From Lutimaribacter salitolerans (GTDB taxonomy: Bacteria > Pseudomonadota > Alphaproteobacteria > Rhodobacterales > Rhodobacteraceae): a stretch of 64,000 nt of DNA. The DNA is taken from NCBI RefSeq assembly GCF_042677865.1, contig NZ_JBHUDD010000056.1, positions 1 to 64,000 on the forward strand. Reading direction: 5' to 3'. The translations under genes and the position numbers were made by a program. Shown here in pieces: positions 34,743 to 42,693 of this stretch. The notes below the pieces were generated by a model. That model was not told the DNA's origin. It worked only from the letters and a program-made list of their open reading frames with translations, and ran no database searches. Positions within the stretch are counted from its first letter, which is position 1; every line of letters starts with the position of its first letter.

Positions 34743-36040
34743 TCCTGCCGAACCTGCTGCTGCTGGGCGTCTTTATCGGGCTGATGGTCATCGGCGCGCC
34801 GATTGCCGTGGCGCTGGGGCTGGGCGGGGCCGCGGGCGTCTATTTCGGGCTGGATCAGGCCGCGTTGGGCATGATCGGGCCGAACACCTATGCCGCCATT
34901 GCCAAGTATCCGCTGATCGCGATTCCGCTGTTCATCCTGACCGGCGCGGTGTTCGAACGCTCGGGCGTGGCCGCGCATCTGGTGCAGTTCGCGCAATCCC
35001 TGATCGGTCCGCGCCCCGGTGGGCTGGCGCTGGTCGCCATTCTGGTCTGCATGATCATGGGCGGCATGTCTGGCTCGGGCCCGGCGGATGCCGCCGCGGT
35101 GGCCACCGTGATGCTGCCCTCGATGATCAAGGCGGGATACCCACGGCCCTTTACCGCCAGTGTGATCGCGGCCTCGGCCTCGACCGCGATCCTGATTCCG
35201 CCGTCGATCGCGATGATCGTCTATTCGGTGATCATCCCCGGCATGGACCTGCGCGCGCTGTTTGCCGCCGGCCTGATCCCCGGCCTGTTGCTGGGTCTGG
35301 CCGTGGCCGTGCCGACCCTGCTGCTGAGCCGCAAGCACGGGTTCGGATCGGGCGAGACGGAACAACGCCCACCGTTCTGGCCCAGCTTTCGCCTTGCCCT
35401 GCCCGGGCTGATGGCCCCGGTGATCATCCTTGGCGGGTTGCGCTCGGGCCTGTTCACGCCCACGGAAACCGCCGTTGTCGCGGTGTTCTACGGGCTGTTC
35501 GTCGGCACGGTCATCTACCGCACCATGGGCTGGCGCGACATCTACAACGTGCTGGCCGAAAGCGCGCGCATCTCGGGTGTGCTGATGATCATCCTGTCGC
35601 TTGCGGGGCTGTTTGCCTGGGCCGGATCGACCATGGGCGCGTTCAGCGCGACCGCCGAATTGCTGCTGTCGGTCAGTGACAATCAATGGGTGATCCTGCT
35701 GCTGGTGATGATCGTCATCCTGCTGGCGGGCATGGTGCTGGACGGCGTGTCGATCTACCTGATCACGCTGCCGCTGCTGGTGCCGATCGTGAACACATTC
35801 GGCTGGTCCTACACATGGTTCGGCGTCGTCATGGCGATCAACATCGCCATGGGGCAGTTCACGCCACCGGTGGCGGTCAACCTCATGGTCACGGCGCGGA
35901 TCGCGGGCATACCGCTGGAATCCACCTTCCGCTGGGTCGGCTGGCTGTTGCTGGGCATGGCCGTGGCGCTGGGTCTGATCCTGGCCTTTCCGGAAATCGC
36001 CCTGTGGCTGCCAAGGGTGCTTGGCTATCGTATCACCTGA
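34739..36040 (+). CDS. TRAP transporter large permease (DctM)
   Basis: Main sodium-coupled channel of the TRAP system. 433 residues, about 12 hydrophobic segments, with typical DctM sequences MGGMSGSGPADAAAVATVMLP, ASASTAILIPPSIAMIVYSVI and TPTETAVVAVFYGL. Start at 34739 (MILPNLLLLG) by overlap with dctQ; a longer upstream frame is a shadow of dctQ. Confidence 0.95.
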   Translation: MILPNLLLLGVFIGLMVIGAPIAVALGLGGAAGVYFGLDQAALGMIGPNTYAAIAKYPLIAIPLFILTGAVFERSGVAAHLVQFAQSLIGPRPGGLALVAILVCMIMGGMSGSGPADAAAVATVMLPSMIKAGYPRPFTASVIAASASTAILIPPSIAMIVYSVIIPGMDLRALFAAGLIPGLLLGLAVAVPTLLLSRKHGFGSGETEQRPPFWPSFRLALPGLMAPVIILGGLRSGLFTPTETAVVAVFYGLFVGTVIYRTMGWRDIYNVLAESARISGVLMIILSLAGLFAWAGSTMGAFSATAELLLSVSDNQWVILLLVMIVILLAGMVLDGVSIYLITLPLLVPIVNTFGWSYTWFGVVMAINIAMGQFTPPVAVNLMVTARIAGIPLESTFRWVGWLLLGMAVALGLILAFPEIALWLPRVLGYRIT

Positions 36041-36057
36041 ACTCAATCGAGGCTTAC

Positions 36058-37785
36058 ATGACATCAACAAACGAAATGACCGGGGGCGAGGCACTGGTGC
36101 GCGCCTTGCTGGCGCATGACGCCGGGCCGATCTTTGGCATGGGCGGGTTCCAGTTGCTGCCGTTCTATGACGCTGCGCGACGGTTGGGGCTGCGCCACCA
36201 CCTGATAAACGACGAGCGCTGCGGGGCCTTTGCCGCCGACGCCTATGCCAAGGTGACGGGCCGGGTGGGGCTGGTGGATGCGACGCTGGGGCCGGGGGCG
36301 ACGAACCTGGTGACCGGGCTGGTCGAGGCGTTGAACGCAGGCTCGCCCATCGTCGCCATCGTGGGGGATGCCCATCGCGATCACGCCTGGAAGAACATGA
36401 CGCAGGAATCCCGACAGGCCGAAATCCTGCGCCCCGCCGCCAAGGAGGTGATCCGGGTGGAGTCGATCAAGCGCATCCCGGAACTGCTGGGCCGGGCCTT
36501 CATGGTGGCCACCACAGGCCGGCCCGGGCCGGTGGTTCTGATCGTGCCCGAGGATCTGTGCCACGGCACCTACGGGTTCGAGGACAGGGATTTTGACTAT
36601 GATCCGCGCTATCAGGCGGCCCCGGCCCTGCGCTGCCGCCCCGATGCCGATGCGCTGGCCGAGGCGGCGGCGCTGCTGGCGGCGGCCGAGCGTCCGCTGA
36701 TCCTGGCGGGGGGCGGGGTGCATATCTCGCAGGCGGCCCCGGATTTGCAGGCGCTGGCCGAGGCCGCGCAGATCCCCGTGGCCCACACCATGAGCGGCAA
36801 GGGCGCCATTGCCTGCACCAGCCCGCTGTCGGCGGGGCTGTTCGGGCGCTATGACCGGATCGCCAACGGGCTGATCGAGGACAGCGATTGCCTGCTGGTC
36901 ATCGGGTGCAAGCTGGGCGAGATCGCGACCAAGCGCTATACCGTGCCCACGCCGGGCAAGACGATGATCCATCTGGATTGCGTCGCCGAAGAGATCGGGC
37001 GCACCTATGCCCCGACCCTGCCGCTGTGGGGTGATGCGCGCGCGGGCATCCGCGATCTGGGCGCCGCCCTGACGGGCAAGGCCGCCCCCGTCGCGCGCAA
37101 GGACTGGTGCGACGATGTGGTGACCCGGATGACCGCCTGGCGCGACATGGCCAACGCACGCCTGACAAGCGAGGAGGTGCCCGTATCTATGGGCCGCATG
37201 CTGGGCGAGCTGAACAAGATCCTGCCCGAGGATGCGATCCTGATCGCCGACGGCGGTTTCGCCGCGCATTGGAGTGGGCTGTTCTATGACAGTCGCCGTG
37301 CGGGGCGCGGGTTCGTGCCTGACCGTGGCTTTGCCTCGATCGGCTATGGCCTGCCCGGGGCGATCGGGGCCTGTCTTGGCGCGCCCGACCGGGCCGTGGT
37401 GGCGATCACCGGCGACGGCGGTTTCAACATGGTGCTGGGCGAGATCGAGACCGCCCGCCGCATGGGACTGGCCCCGACCATCATCGTGGTGAACAATGCC
37501 GCCTCGGGCTACGTCAAAGCCTTGCAGCATCTGATGTATGGCGAGGGCAATTACCAGTCGTCGGATCTTGAGGAGACCGATTACGCGGGTGTGGCCAATG
37601 CGATGGGCTGTCTTGGCATCCGGGTGGAAACCCCCGATGCGCTGGCCGATGCGCTGGCGCGGGCGCTGGCGGAAACCGGGCGGCCCACGGTGCTGGACGT
37701 GATCGTGACCCGCGATCCGGGCAAGATGCTGCCCGCCGCCGACAGCCGCGCAGCGCAGATCAAGAAAGGCGACCGGATTGCCTGA
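36058..37785 (+). CDS. Acetolactate synthase-like ThDP-binding enzyme
   Basis: 575-residue member of the large ThDP family (acetolactate synthase, benzoylformate decarboxylase, oxalyl-CoA decarboxylase). N-terminal pyrimidine domain with the catalytic Glu53 in NDERCGAFAADAYAKVTGR; central FAD/nucleotide-fold domain; C-terminal diphosphate domain with GDGGFNMVLGEIETARRMGL and VVNNAASG. GAGG precedes the start. Together with the E1 pair and the TRAP carrier it suggests breakdown of a 2-oxo- or hydroxy-acid, but the reaction cannot be assigned. It is not the housekeeping IlvB: no IlvN partner follows. Confidence 0.85.
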   Translation: MTSTNEMTGGEALVRALLAHDAGPIFGMGGFQLLPFYDAARRLGLRHHLINDERCGAFAADAYAKVTGRVGLVDATLGPGATNLVTGLVEALNAGSPIVAIVGDAHRDHAWKNMTQESRQAEILRPAAKEVIRVESIKRIPELLGRAFMVATTGRPGPVVLIVPEDLCHGTYGFEDRDFDYDPRYQAAPALRCRPDADALAEAAALLAAAERPLILAGGGVHISQAAPDLQALAEAAQIPVAHTMSGKGAIACTSPLSAGLFGRYDRIANGLIEDSDCLLVIGCKLGEIATKRYTVPTPGKTMIHLDCVAEEIGRTYAPTLPLWGDARAGIRDLGAALTGKAAPVARKDWCDDVVTRMTAWRDMANARLTSEEVPVSMGRMLGELNKILPEDAILIADGGFAAHWSGLFYDSRRAGRGFVPDRGFASIGYGLPGAIGACLGAPDRAVVAITGDGGFNMVLGEIETARRMGLAPTIIVVNNAASGYVKALQHLMYGEGNYQSSDLEETDYAGVANAMGCLGIRVETPDALADALARALAETGRPTVLDVIVTRDPGKMLPAADSRAAQIKKGDRIA

Positions 37786-38572
37786 GCCCCTGCTGGCGGA
37801 CAGTGTCACCCGTCTGGGCCCCGAGGCGGTGGGACGGGTGGTGATCACCGGCTCGCACGGGGGTGTTTTCGCCGCTTTCATGGCGCGCAAGGCCGAGTGC
37901 CGCGCGGCGATCTTCCACGATGCAGGCGTGGGGTTGGACGATGCCGGGATCGGCGGGCTGGACTGGCTGGCGGCGCAGGGCATGGCCGCCGCGGCGGTGG
38001 ATCACCACAGCGCGCCCATCGGTGAGGCGGCGGTGATGCAGGCGCGCGGGGTCATCTCGCACGCCAATGCGCCTGCACTGGAGCTTGGCGTTCATCCCGG
38101 GATGGGCTGCGCGCAGGCGGCGGGCTTGTTGCAGGTGGCGCCACCCCACGGCGGGGATTGCCCGGATCTGCAAGAGGCCCGGCACGAAACCACACCCGTG
38201 CCCGGCGGGCGGCGTCTGATCCTGGTGGATTCCGCCAGCCTGGTGCAGGCGGCGGATGCCGGTCAGGTGGTGGTCACCGGCTCGCACGGTGCGGTGTTCG
38301 GGGGCAACGCGGCCAATGCCCTGAAGGTCGATGCGTGGCTGGCGCTGTTCAACGACGCGGGCGGGGCGGCCACATCGCGCCTGCCGGTGTTGCAGGGCAG
38401 GGGAATTGCCGCCGCCACGGTGGCCGCTGCCAGCGCGCGGATCGGCGATGCGCGGTCCACCTGGCAGGATGGGGTGATCTCGGCCTTCAACCTGGCGGCG
38501 GCGGCGCTTGGCGCGCACAAGGGCATGGCCGCCCGCGATCTGGTGGCCGCGGCGCTGGTGCCAGAGACGTAA
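37778..38572 (+). CDS. Protein of unknown function with two copies of one module
   Basis: 264 residues, not recognised. TTG start eight bases inside the end of the ThDP-enzyme gene, with GAAAGG before it, so coupled to it. The protein consists of two homologous halves, about residues 8-117 and 151-258. Shared motifs: VVxTGSHGxVF (21-31 and 164-174), FxDAG (46-50 and 191-195), LxxQGxAAAxV and SAxIG (about 64-84 and 205-223), GVIS (91-94 and 232-235), and GxHxGMxA (104 and 245 onward). Conserved Gly, Ser, His and Asp suggest an enzyme. No signal peptide or membrane segment. Likely acts with the preceding enzyme. Confidence 0.8.
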   Translation: MPEPLLADSVTRLGPEAVGRVVITGSHGGVFAAFMARKAECRAAIFHDAGVGLDDAGIGGLDWLAAQGMAAAAVDHHSAPIGEAAVMQARGVISHANAPALELGVHPGMGCAQAAGLLQVAPPHGGDCPDLQEARHETTPVPGGRRLILVDSASLVQAADAGQVVVTGSHGAVFGGNAANALKVDAWLALFNDAGGAATSRLPVLQGRGIAAATVAAASARIGDARSTWQDGVISAFNLAAAALGAHKGMAARDLVAAALVPET

Positions 38573-38755
38573 GACATGGCCGCCCCTTTGGCGCGCGGAG
38601 GGCATGGGCACGACGGAAGGCTCAGGGCAGGGTCGGCACATGTTTGCGTGATATGGGCGGTCAGCCGGTCGACATCGGCGTCAACCTCGGCTCAAATGGC
38701 ACCGGCCTTTTTCCCTGCCTGCGCCCGGGCCATCGCAGCTACCAAGGATACATCC

Positions 38756-40060
38756 ATGACCAACCCGGACCGGCGGCTGACCGCGGCAGAGACCAAGGGC
38801 CTGCGTACCGCCAAAGAGCTTGAGGGCCATCTTGTCTGGCTTGACACGTTCACGCCTGCGGCTTTGGGCGTTCTGGCGATCGCGTCGGGCATCTATACCT
38901 ATATCGGCGTGTCCTCGCTGCTGGAAGACACCGGCGCGATGAGCTTTTTCGCCGCTGTCGCCTATTCGGTCGCGGTGTCGGTCGGGATCTTCGTGTTCTG
39001 GAGCTATATGCTGCGCCTGTTGCCGTCGATGCGCAGCGCGGGCGGGTTCATCGGTCTGACCGTCTCGACCATCGTGGGGTCGCTGGCGATCATCGCCATG
39101 TCAAGCTGGCTGAACGCCGCCGCGCTGGCAGGCTCGGCCGCGGTGGAACAGCATCTGGAACGCACCGTGCGCGACTATCAGGGCGCGCTGGAACAGGCCC
39201 ATGACATCGCGCTGTCGGCGCAGGCCCTGCGGCAAGAGGTGCGCCGGGCCCGCGAGGCGTTCGAGGCGCTGGCCGAGCAGGAACGCTCGGGCGAGCTGTC
39301 GGGGACGGCGGGGCAGGGCGCGGTCTACCGCGTCTTGCGGCAAAAGACCGAAGAACTGCAAAGCCTCGAGGCGCAGATCACCGAGCAACAGCCCCTGATC
39401 GTGTCTGCCTATGAACGGGGCAACGAAATTCTGGGGCGCATGCGCGGCCTGACCGTGGCCCCCGGCCCGGTCGATCCGCGTTCGGTCGCGTTTTCCGAGG
39501 AAAGCGTGCGGCTGGCCGGGGTGATCTCGAACCTCAACCAGTATTCCGTGGCGCTGCTGGTGGCGCGCGCCGCCGCCGATCTGCCGGCTTCTGTGGTGCT
39601 GCCGGAACTCGATGGCCGCACCTCGAGCATCCGCGCGGCGCAATCCACGACCATCGGATCGGTGCTTGAGGCGCTGGACCAGCGCAGCCGCACGCTGGGG
39701 CAGGCCGCCGCGCAGGTGCTGGAAATGGAGCCCCCGCAGGAGACCGCCTATAACCCGATCTCAAGCGCGGATGCGGTCATCCGCTATGCGGGCAACTTCG
39801 TGCCGTCCTGGGCGGGGGCGATCGCCATCGACCTGCTGCCGGGGGTTCTTGTGTTCGTGCTGGCGGTCACGCAGGCGGCGATCCGCAGCGGCCGGGACGG
39901 GCTGAGCATCGAGGAAACCCTGACGCTGGCCGACCTCAAGGCGGCGATCAACGCCATGAAGGATGTCGAGGCATCCATGGGCGATGCGGATACCGAGATC
40001 CTGCGGCGTCTGCGCGAGGATGCGCCACCGGGCAAAGACCGCACGCCGGGGCAGGGGTGA
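38756..40060 (+). CDS. Membrane protein with a long coiled coil, unknown function
   Basis: 434 residues from the ATG at 38756 (AAGGA eight bases upstream). Three membrane segments near the N-terminus (about residues 35-115), then roughly 100 residues of charged heptad-rich helix (EQHLERTVRDYQGALEQAHD onward to about 230), a middle soluble part, and a fourth membrane segment near 350-375 (WAGAIAIDLLPGVLVFVLAV). The long middle part is probably on one side of the membrane. The downstream ClpP-like gene begins three bases later. No family recognised. Confidence 0.75.
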   Translation: MTNPDRRLTAAETKGLRTAKELEGHLVWLDTFTPAALGVLAIASGIYTYIGVSSLLEDTGAMSFFAAVAYSVAVSVGIFVFWSYMLRLLPSMRSAGGFIGLTVSTIVGSLAIIAMSSWLNAAALAGSAAVEQHLERTVRDYQGALEQAHDIALSAQALRQEVRRAREAFEALAEQERSGELSGTAGQGAVYRVLRQKTEELQSLEAQITEQQPLIVSAYERGNEILGRMRGLTVAPGPVDPRSVAFSEESVRLAGVISNLNQYSVALLVARAAADLPASVVLPELDGRTSSIRAAQSTTIGSVLEALDQRSRTLGQAAAQVLEMEPPQETAYNPISSADAVIRYAGNFVPSWAGAIAIDLLPGVLVFVLAVTQAAIRSGRDGLSIEETLTLADLKAAINAMKDVEASMGDADTEILRRLREDAPPGKDRTPGQG

Positions 40061-40063
40061 CCC

Positions 40064-40855
40064 GTGCGCAGTCTTGTTGACAGGGGCCGCGCGATGACGA
40101 TCGGCCAATGGCTGAGGTCGGTCCTGCTGGTGCAGGTGCTGATCGCGGTTGTCCTGCTGGTCACCGATATCGAGGCGCGCTGGCGGTTTGACCGTTGGTT
40201 CGACCAGCCCGGGCCGACCGGTCCTGTCTCGCCCGGGGATCAGGTGCGCCGCTACGATCCGACCCGGCCCAGACCGCAATTCACCAACCCCGGCAACGGG
40301 CCCGAGATCAACCTGCCCGACGATCTGCCACCGCGGCTTGAATTCACGATGCAGCAGGATGCCGAGCTTGGCGCCCTGCTGATGATGAACGGGGCGATCA
40401 CGGGTGGCGACGCCGACAGGTTCGAGGCCTATCTGGCAGATCTGGAGGACATGCCCGATGCCGTCGCCCTGAACAGCCCCGGCGGCATCGTGGACGAGGC
40501 GCTGGCGGTCGGGCGGCTGGTCCGGGAAGCCAGCCTGGATACGCTGATCCTGCCCGGCATGGCCTGCCTGTCGTCGTGCCCCTATGTCCTGGCCGCCGGC
40601 GTCGAACGCCGCGTGTCCCGGACCGGCGCGGTGGGGCTGCACCAGCATTACTATGAAACACCCGGCTACATGCCGGTGTTCTTTGCGGTCGAGGATATCC
40701 AGCGCGGTCAGGGGGAAACGATGGGTTACCTGATCGAGATGGGCGTCGATCCGGGCGTCATGGTGCATGGCCTGACGACCCCACCGAATGACATCTATGT
40801 GCTGGTCGAGTCGGAACTGCTTGAAAGCCGCCTGGCGACCGGGATGAGCGATTGA
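40064..40855 (+). CDS. ClpP/crotonase-fold membrane-anchored periplasmic protein
   Basis: 263 residues, GTG start (an ATG at 40094 is possible). One N-terminal membrane anchor (SVLLVQVLIAVVLLVTDIEA), a proline-rich stretch, then a ClpP-class domain like COG3904 proteins: VALNSPGGIVDEALAVGRL, then GMACLSSCPYVLAAGVERRV with the serine and paired cysteines typical of that group, and GAVGLHQHY with a histidine. So a serine-protease-like domain, probably outside the inner membrane. Directly after the coiled-coil membrane protein; the two probably work together. Catalysis is not proven. Confidence 0.75.
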   Translation: MRSLVDRGRAMTIGQWLRSVLLVQVLIAVVLLVTDIEARWRFDRWFDQPGPTGPVSPGDQVRRYDPTRPRPQFTNPGNGPEINLPDDLPPRLEFTMQQDAELGALLMMNGAITGGDADRFEAYLADLEDMPDAVALNSPGGIVDEALAVGRLVREASLDTLILPGMACLSSCPYVLAAGVERRVSRTGAVGLHQHYYETPGYMPVFFAVEDIQRGQGETMGYLIEMGVDPGVMVHGLTTPPNDIYVLVESELLESRLATGMSD

Positions 40856-41145
40856 CAGGGTGCTCTTTGGTTTTGCCTCGCGATGCGAAACCGTAACCGG
40901 GGCCGCGACCCTTGTTGCGTGGCCATCCTGCGACCGCATGTTTCAGGGAAGTACCCGGGCCAGATCATGCCCCATGGCATGGTGATGCGCAAAATGATGC
41001 AGAACATGCATAATTATGATCTCAATTGGCATTTGATACCTATGCAATCCGCTGCGAGGGTTTACGTAACGACGCGGACGTTTCTGAGGGCTGGCTCGAT
41101 ACTCCTGATCAGGGAAGCCCTGTGCGGATTTGCTGGGAGATCAGA
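40856..41145 (+). promoter_or_regulatory. Leader region before the mlrC-dpp genes
   Basis: 290 bases without a gene. Around 41005-41045 it becomes A/T-rich (ATGCATAATTATGATC, then TCAATTGGCATTTGATACC, then TATGCAAT), with ATGCA direct repeats about 35 bases apart and the self-complementary ATAATTAT, a candidate promoter/operator. GGGAGA precedes the next start. Confidence 0.4.
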
Positions 41146-42645
41146 ATGAAAGTTGCAGTCGCAAGCTTCGAATTCGAGGGCAACAGCCTGTCCCTGCGGG
41201 TGGCACGGCGCGAGGATTTCGAACGGCTTGGCATCTTTTCGGGCGCGGCGATGCTGGAAATGGCGGCGGGCAAGCAACTGGCCCTTACCGGCGGGCTGGA
41301 TGTCCTGACAACCGAAAGCGTCAGTATCGAACCCATCGTCCTGGCCCGCTGCGTATCTGGTGGCCATGTCGAGGACAGCTTTTTCGAAGACATGAAAGCG
41401 CGGATCACCGACGGCGTTGCTGCGGCCATGCCGCTTGACGGGGTTTATCTGGCCCTGCACGGAGCCATGATCTGCGGCACCGAAAAAGACCCCGAAGGTG
41501 TCATCATCTCGGCGGTGCGCCGGACGCTGAATGACCCGGACATCCCGATTGCCGTCAGTCTGGACCTGCATGCCCATGTCACGCCGCGCATGGCGCGCGA
41601 CGCGCAGATCATCGTGGGGTACGAGACCTATCCGCATGTCGATGCCTATCAGACCGGCGCCAAGGCCGCCGGGTTCCTGTTGCGGGCGCTGCGGGGGGAC
41701 ATCCGCCCGGTGACGCGCATCCGCAAGTACAATGCAATCGTGCCCGTTCTGGGCGGGGCGACGCTGGGCGACGAGCCGATGGCGCAGGTGGCCGCGATTG
41801 CCCGCACCGCCGAGGCGGAGGGCCGTGCGCTGTCTGCCAGCTATTTCCCGGTTCAGCCCTGGCTGGACATGGCCGATGTCGGGATCACCGGGCTTGCGGT
41901 GACTGATGGTGACCCCGATGCCGCCGATGCAGTGGCCCAGGACGTGCTGGATGCGATCTGGGACCGGCGGCGCGAATTCGAACTGCCCGCGATGACACCG
42001 CAAGAGGCGGTGACGGCTGCCGTCGCGGCCGAGGGTCGGACGTTGATCGTCGACGCCCCGGATTCGATGGGGGCCGGTGCGCAGGGCGACTCGCCCGCGC
42101 TTCTGGCCGCACTGCTGGACGTTGCCCCGGATACGGCCGCGGCGGTCTATATCGTTGATCCGGCTGCTGCGCAAAAGGCGCAGGAGATCGGCGAAGGCCA
42201 GACCGCAGAGTTTCTGATCGGTGCCAGCCAGGATGATCGCTGGTTCAAACCGCTTTCGGTGCGGGCAACGGTGCACCGGCTGGGCGACGGAAAATTCACC
42301 TACAAGGGTGGTCCGGCCTCAGGTGCGACGACATCGACCGGGCTGACCGCTGTGCTGAAGGTCGGCGGCGTGCGGATCGTGGCGGGCAGCTTTCCGTTCT
42401 ACGAGCATATGGACGAGCACTATGCCGCCAACGGCATCGACATTGCCGACTGCAAGATTGTCTCGTTCAAGAATCTGATGAACTATCGCAAGCTTCTGGG
42501 GCCGGGTGTGCAGTACATCGCCCTGCATGGGCCCGGTGGCGCGCCGCTGCGGTTGCAGGATGTCGACTGGACGCATCGCCTGCGCCCGTTCTGGCCCGCC
42601 GACGACATGGCCACCCCTGCCCCCGCGCCTGATTGTTCCGATTGA
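41146..42645 (+). CDS. M81-family metallopeptidase (MlrC-like)
   Basis: 499 residues. Family of MlrC (microcystinase C), a zinc amidohydrolase/peptidase acting on small peptides and amides. Two-domain layout: N-terminal with FEFEGNSLS, LHGAMICGTEKDPEG, SLDLHAHVTPRMARDAQIIVGYETYPHVD (DLHAH and YPHVD supply likely zinc ligands), and C-terminal with ADSP-type DAPDSMGAGAQGDSPALL. Start at 41146 because GGGAGATCAGA precedes it. It heads an operon with an oligopeptide-type ABC importer, so the substrate is probably an imported peptide, amide or related compound, not necessarily microcystin. Confidence 0.88.
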   Translation: MKVAVASFEFEGNSLSLRVARREDFERLGIFSGAAMLEMAAGKQLALTGGLDVLTTESVSIEPIVLARCVSGGHVEDSFFEDMKARITDGVAAAMPLDGVYLALHGAMICGTEKDPEGVIISAVRRTLNDPDIPIAVSLDLHAHVTPRMARDAQIIVGYETYPHVDAYQTGAKAAGFLLRALRGDIRPVTRIRKYNAIVPVLGGATLGDEPMAQVAAIARTAEAEGRALSASYFPVQPWLDMADVGITGLAVTDGDPDAADAVAQDVLDAIWDRRREFELPAMTPQEAVTAAVAAEGRTLIVDAPDSMGAGAQGDSPALLAALLDVAPDTAAAVYIVDPAAAQKAQEIGEGQTAEFLIGASQDDRWFKPLSVRATVHRLGDGKFTYKGGPASGATTSTGLTAVLKVGGVRIVAGSFPFYEHMDEHYAANGIDIADCKIVSFKNLMNYRKLLGPGVQYIALHGPGGAPLRLQDVDWTHRLRPFWPADDMATPAPAPDCSD

Positions 42646-42693
42646 CCGTTTGAAACCAAAAAACAAAGCTATCCAACAGGAAGGACAACAAAA

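Noticed and set aside
36058..37785. ThDP enzyme considered as sulfoacetaldehyde acetyltransferase (Xsc) or sulfopyruvate decarboxylase
   Set aside because: Tempting because of the sulfonate-like genes further on, but no Pta, sulfite exporter or characteristic motif is recognised, and the operon is separate; left as ALS-like.
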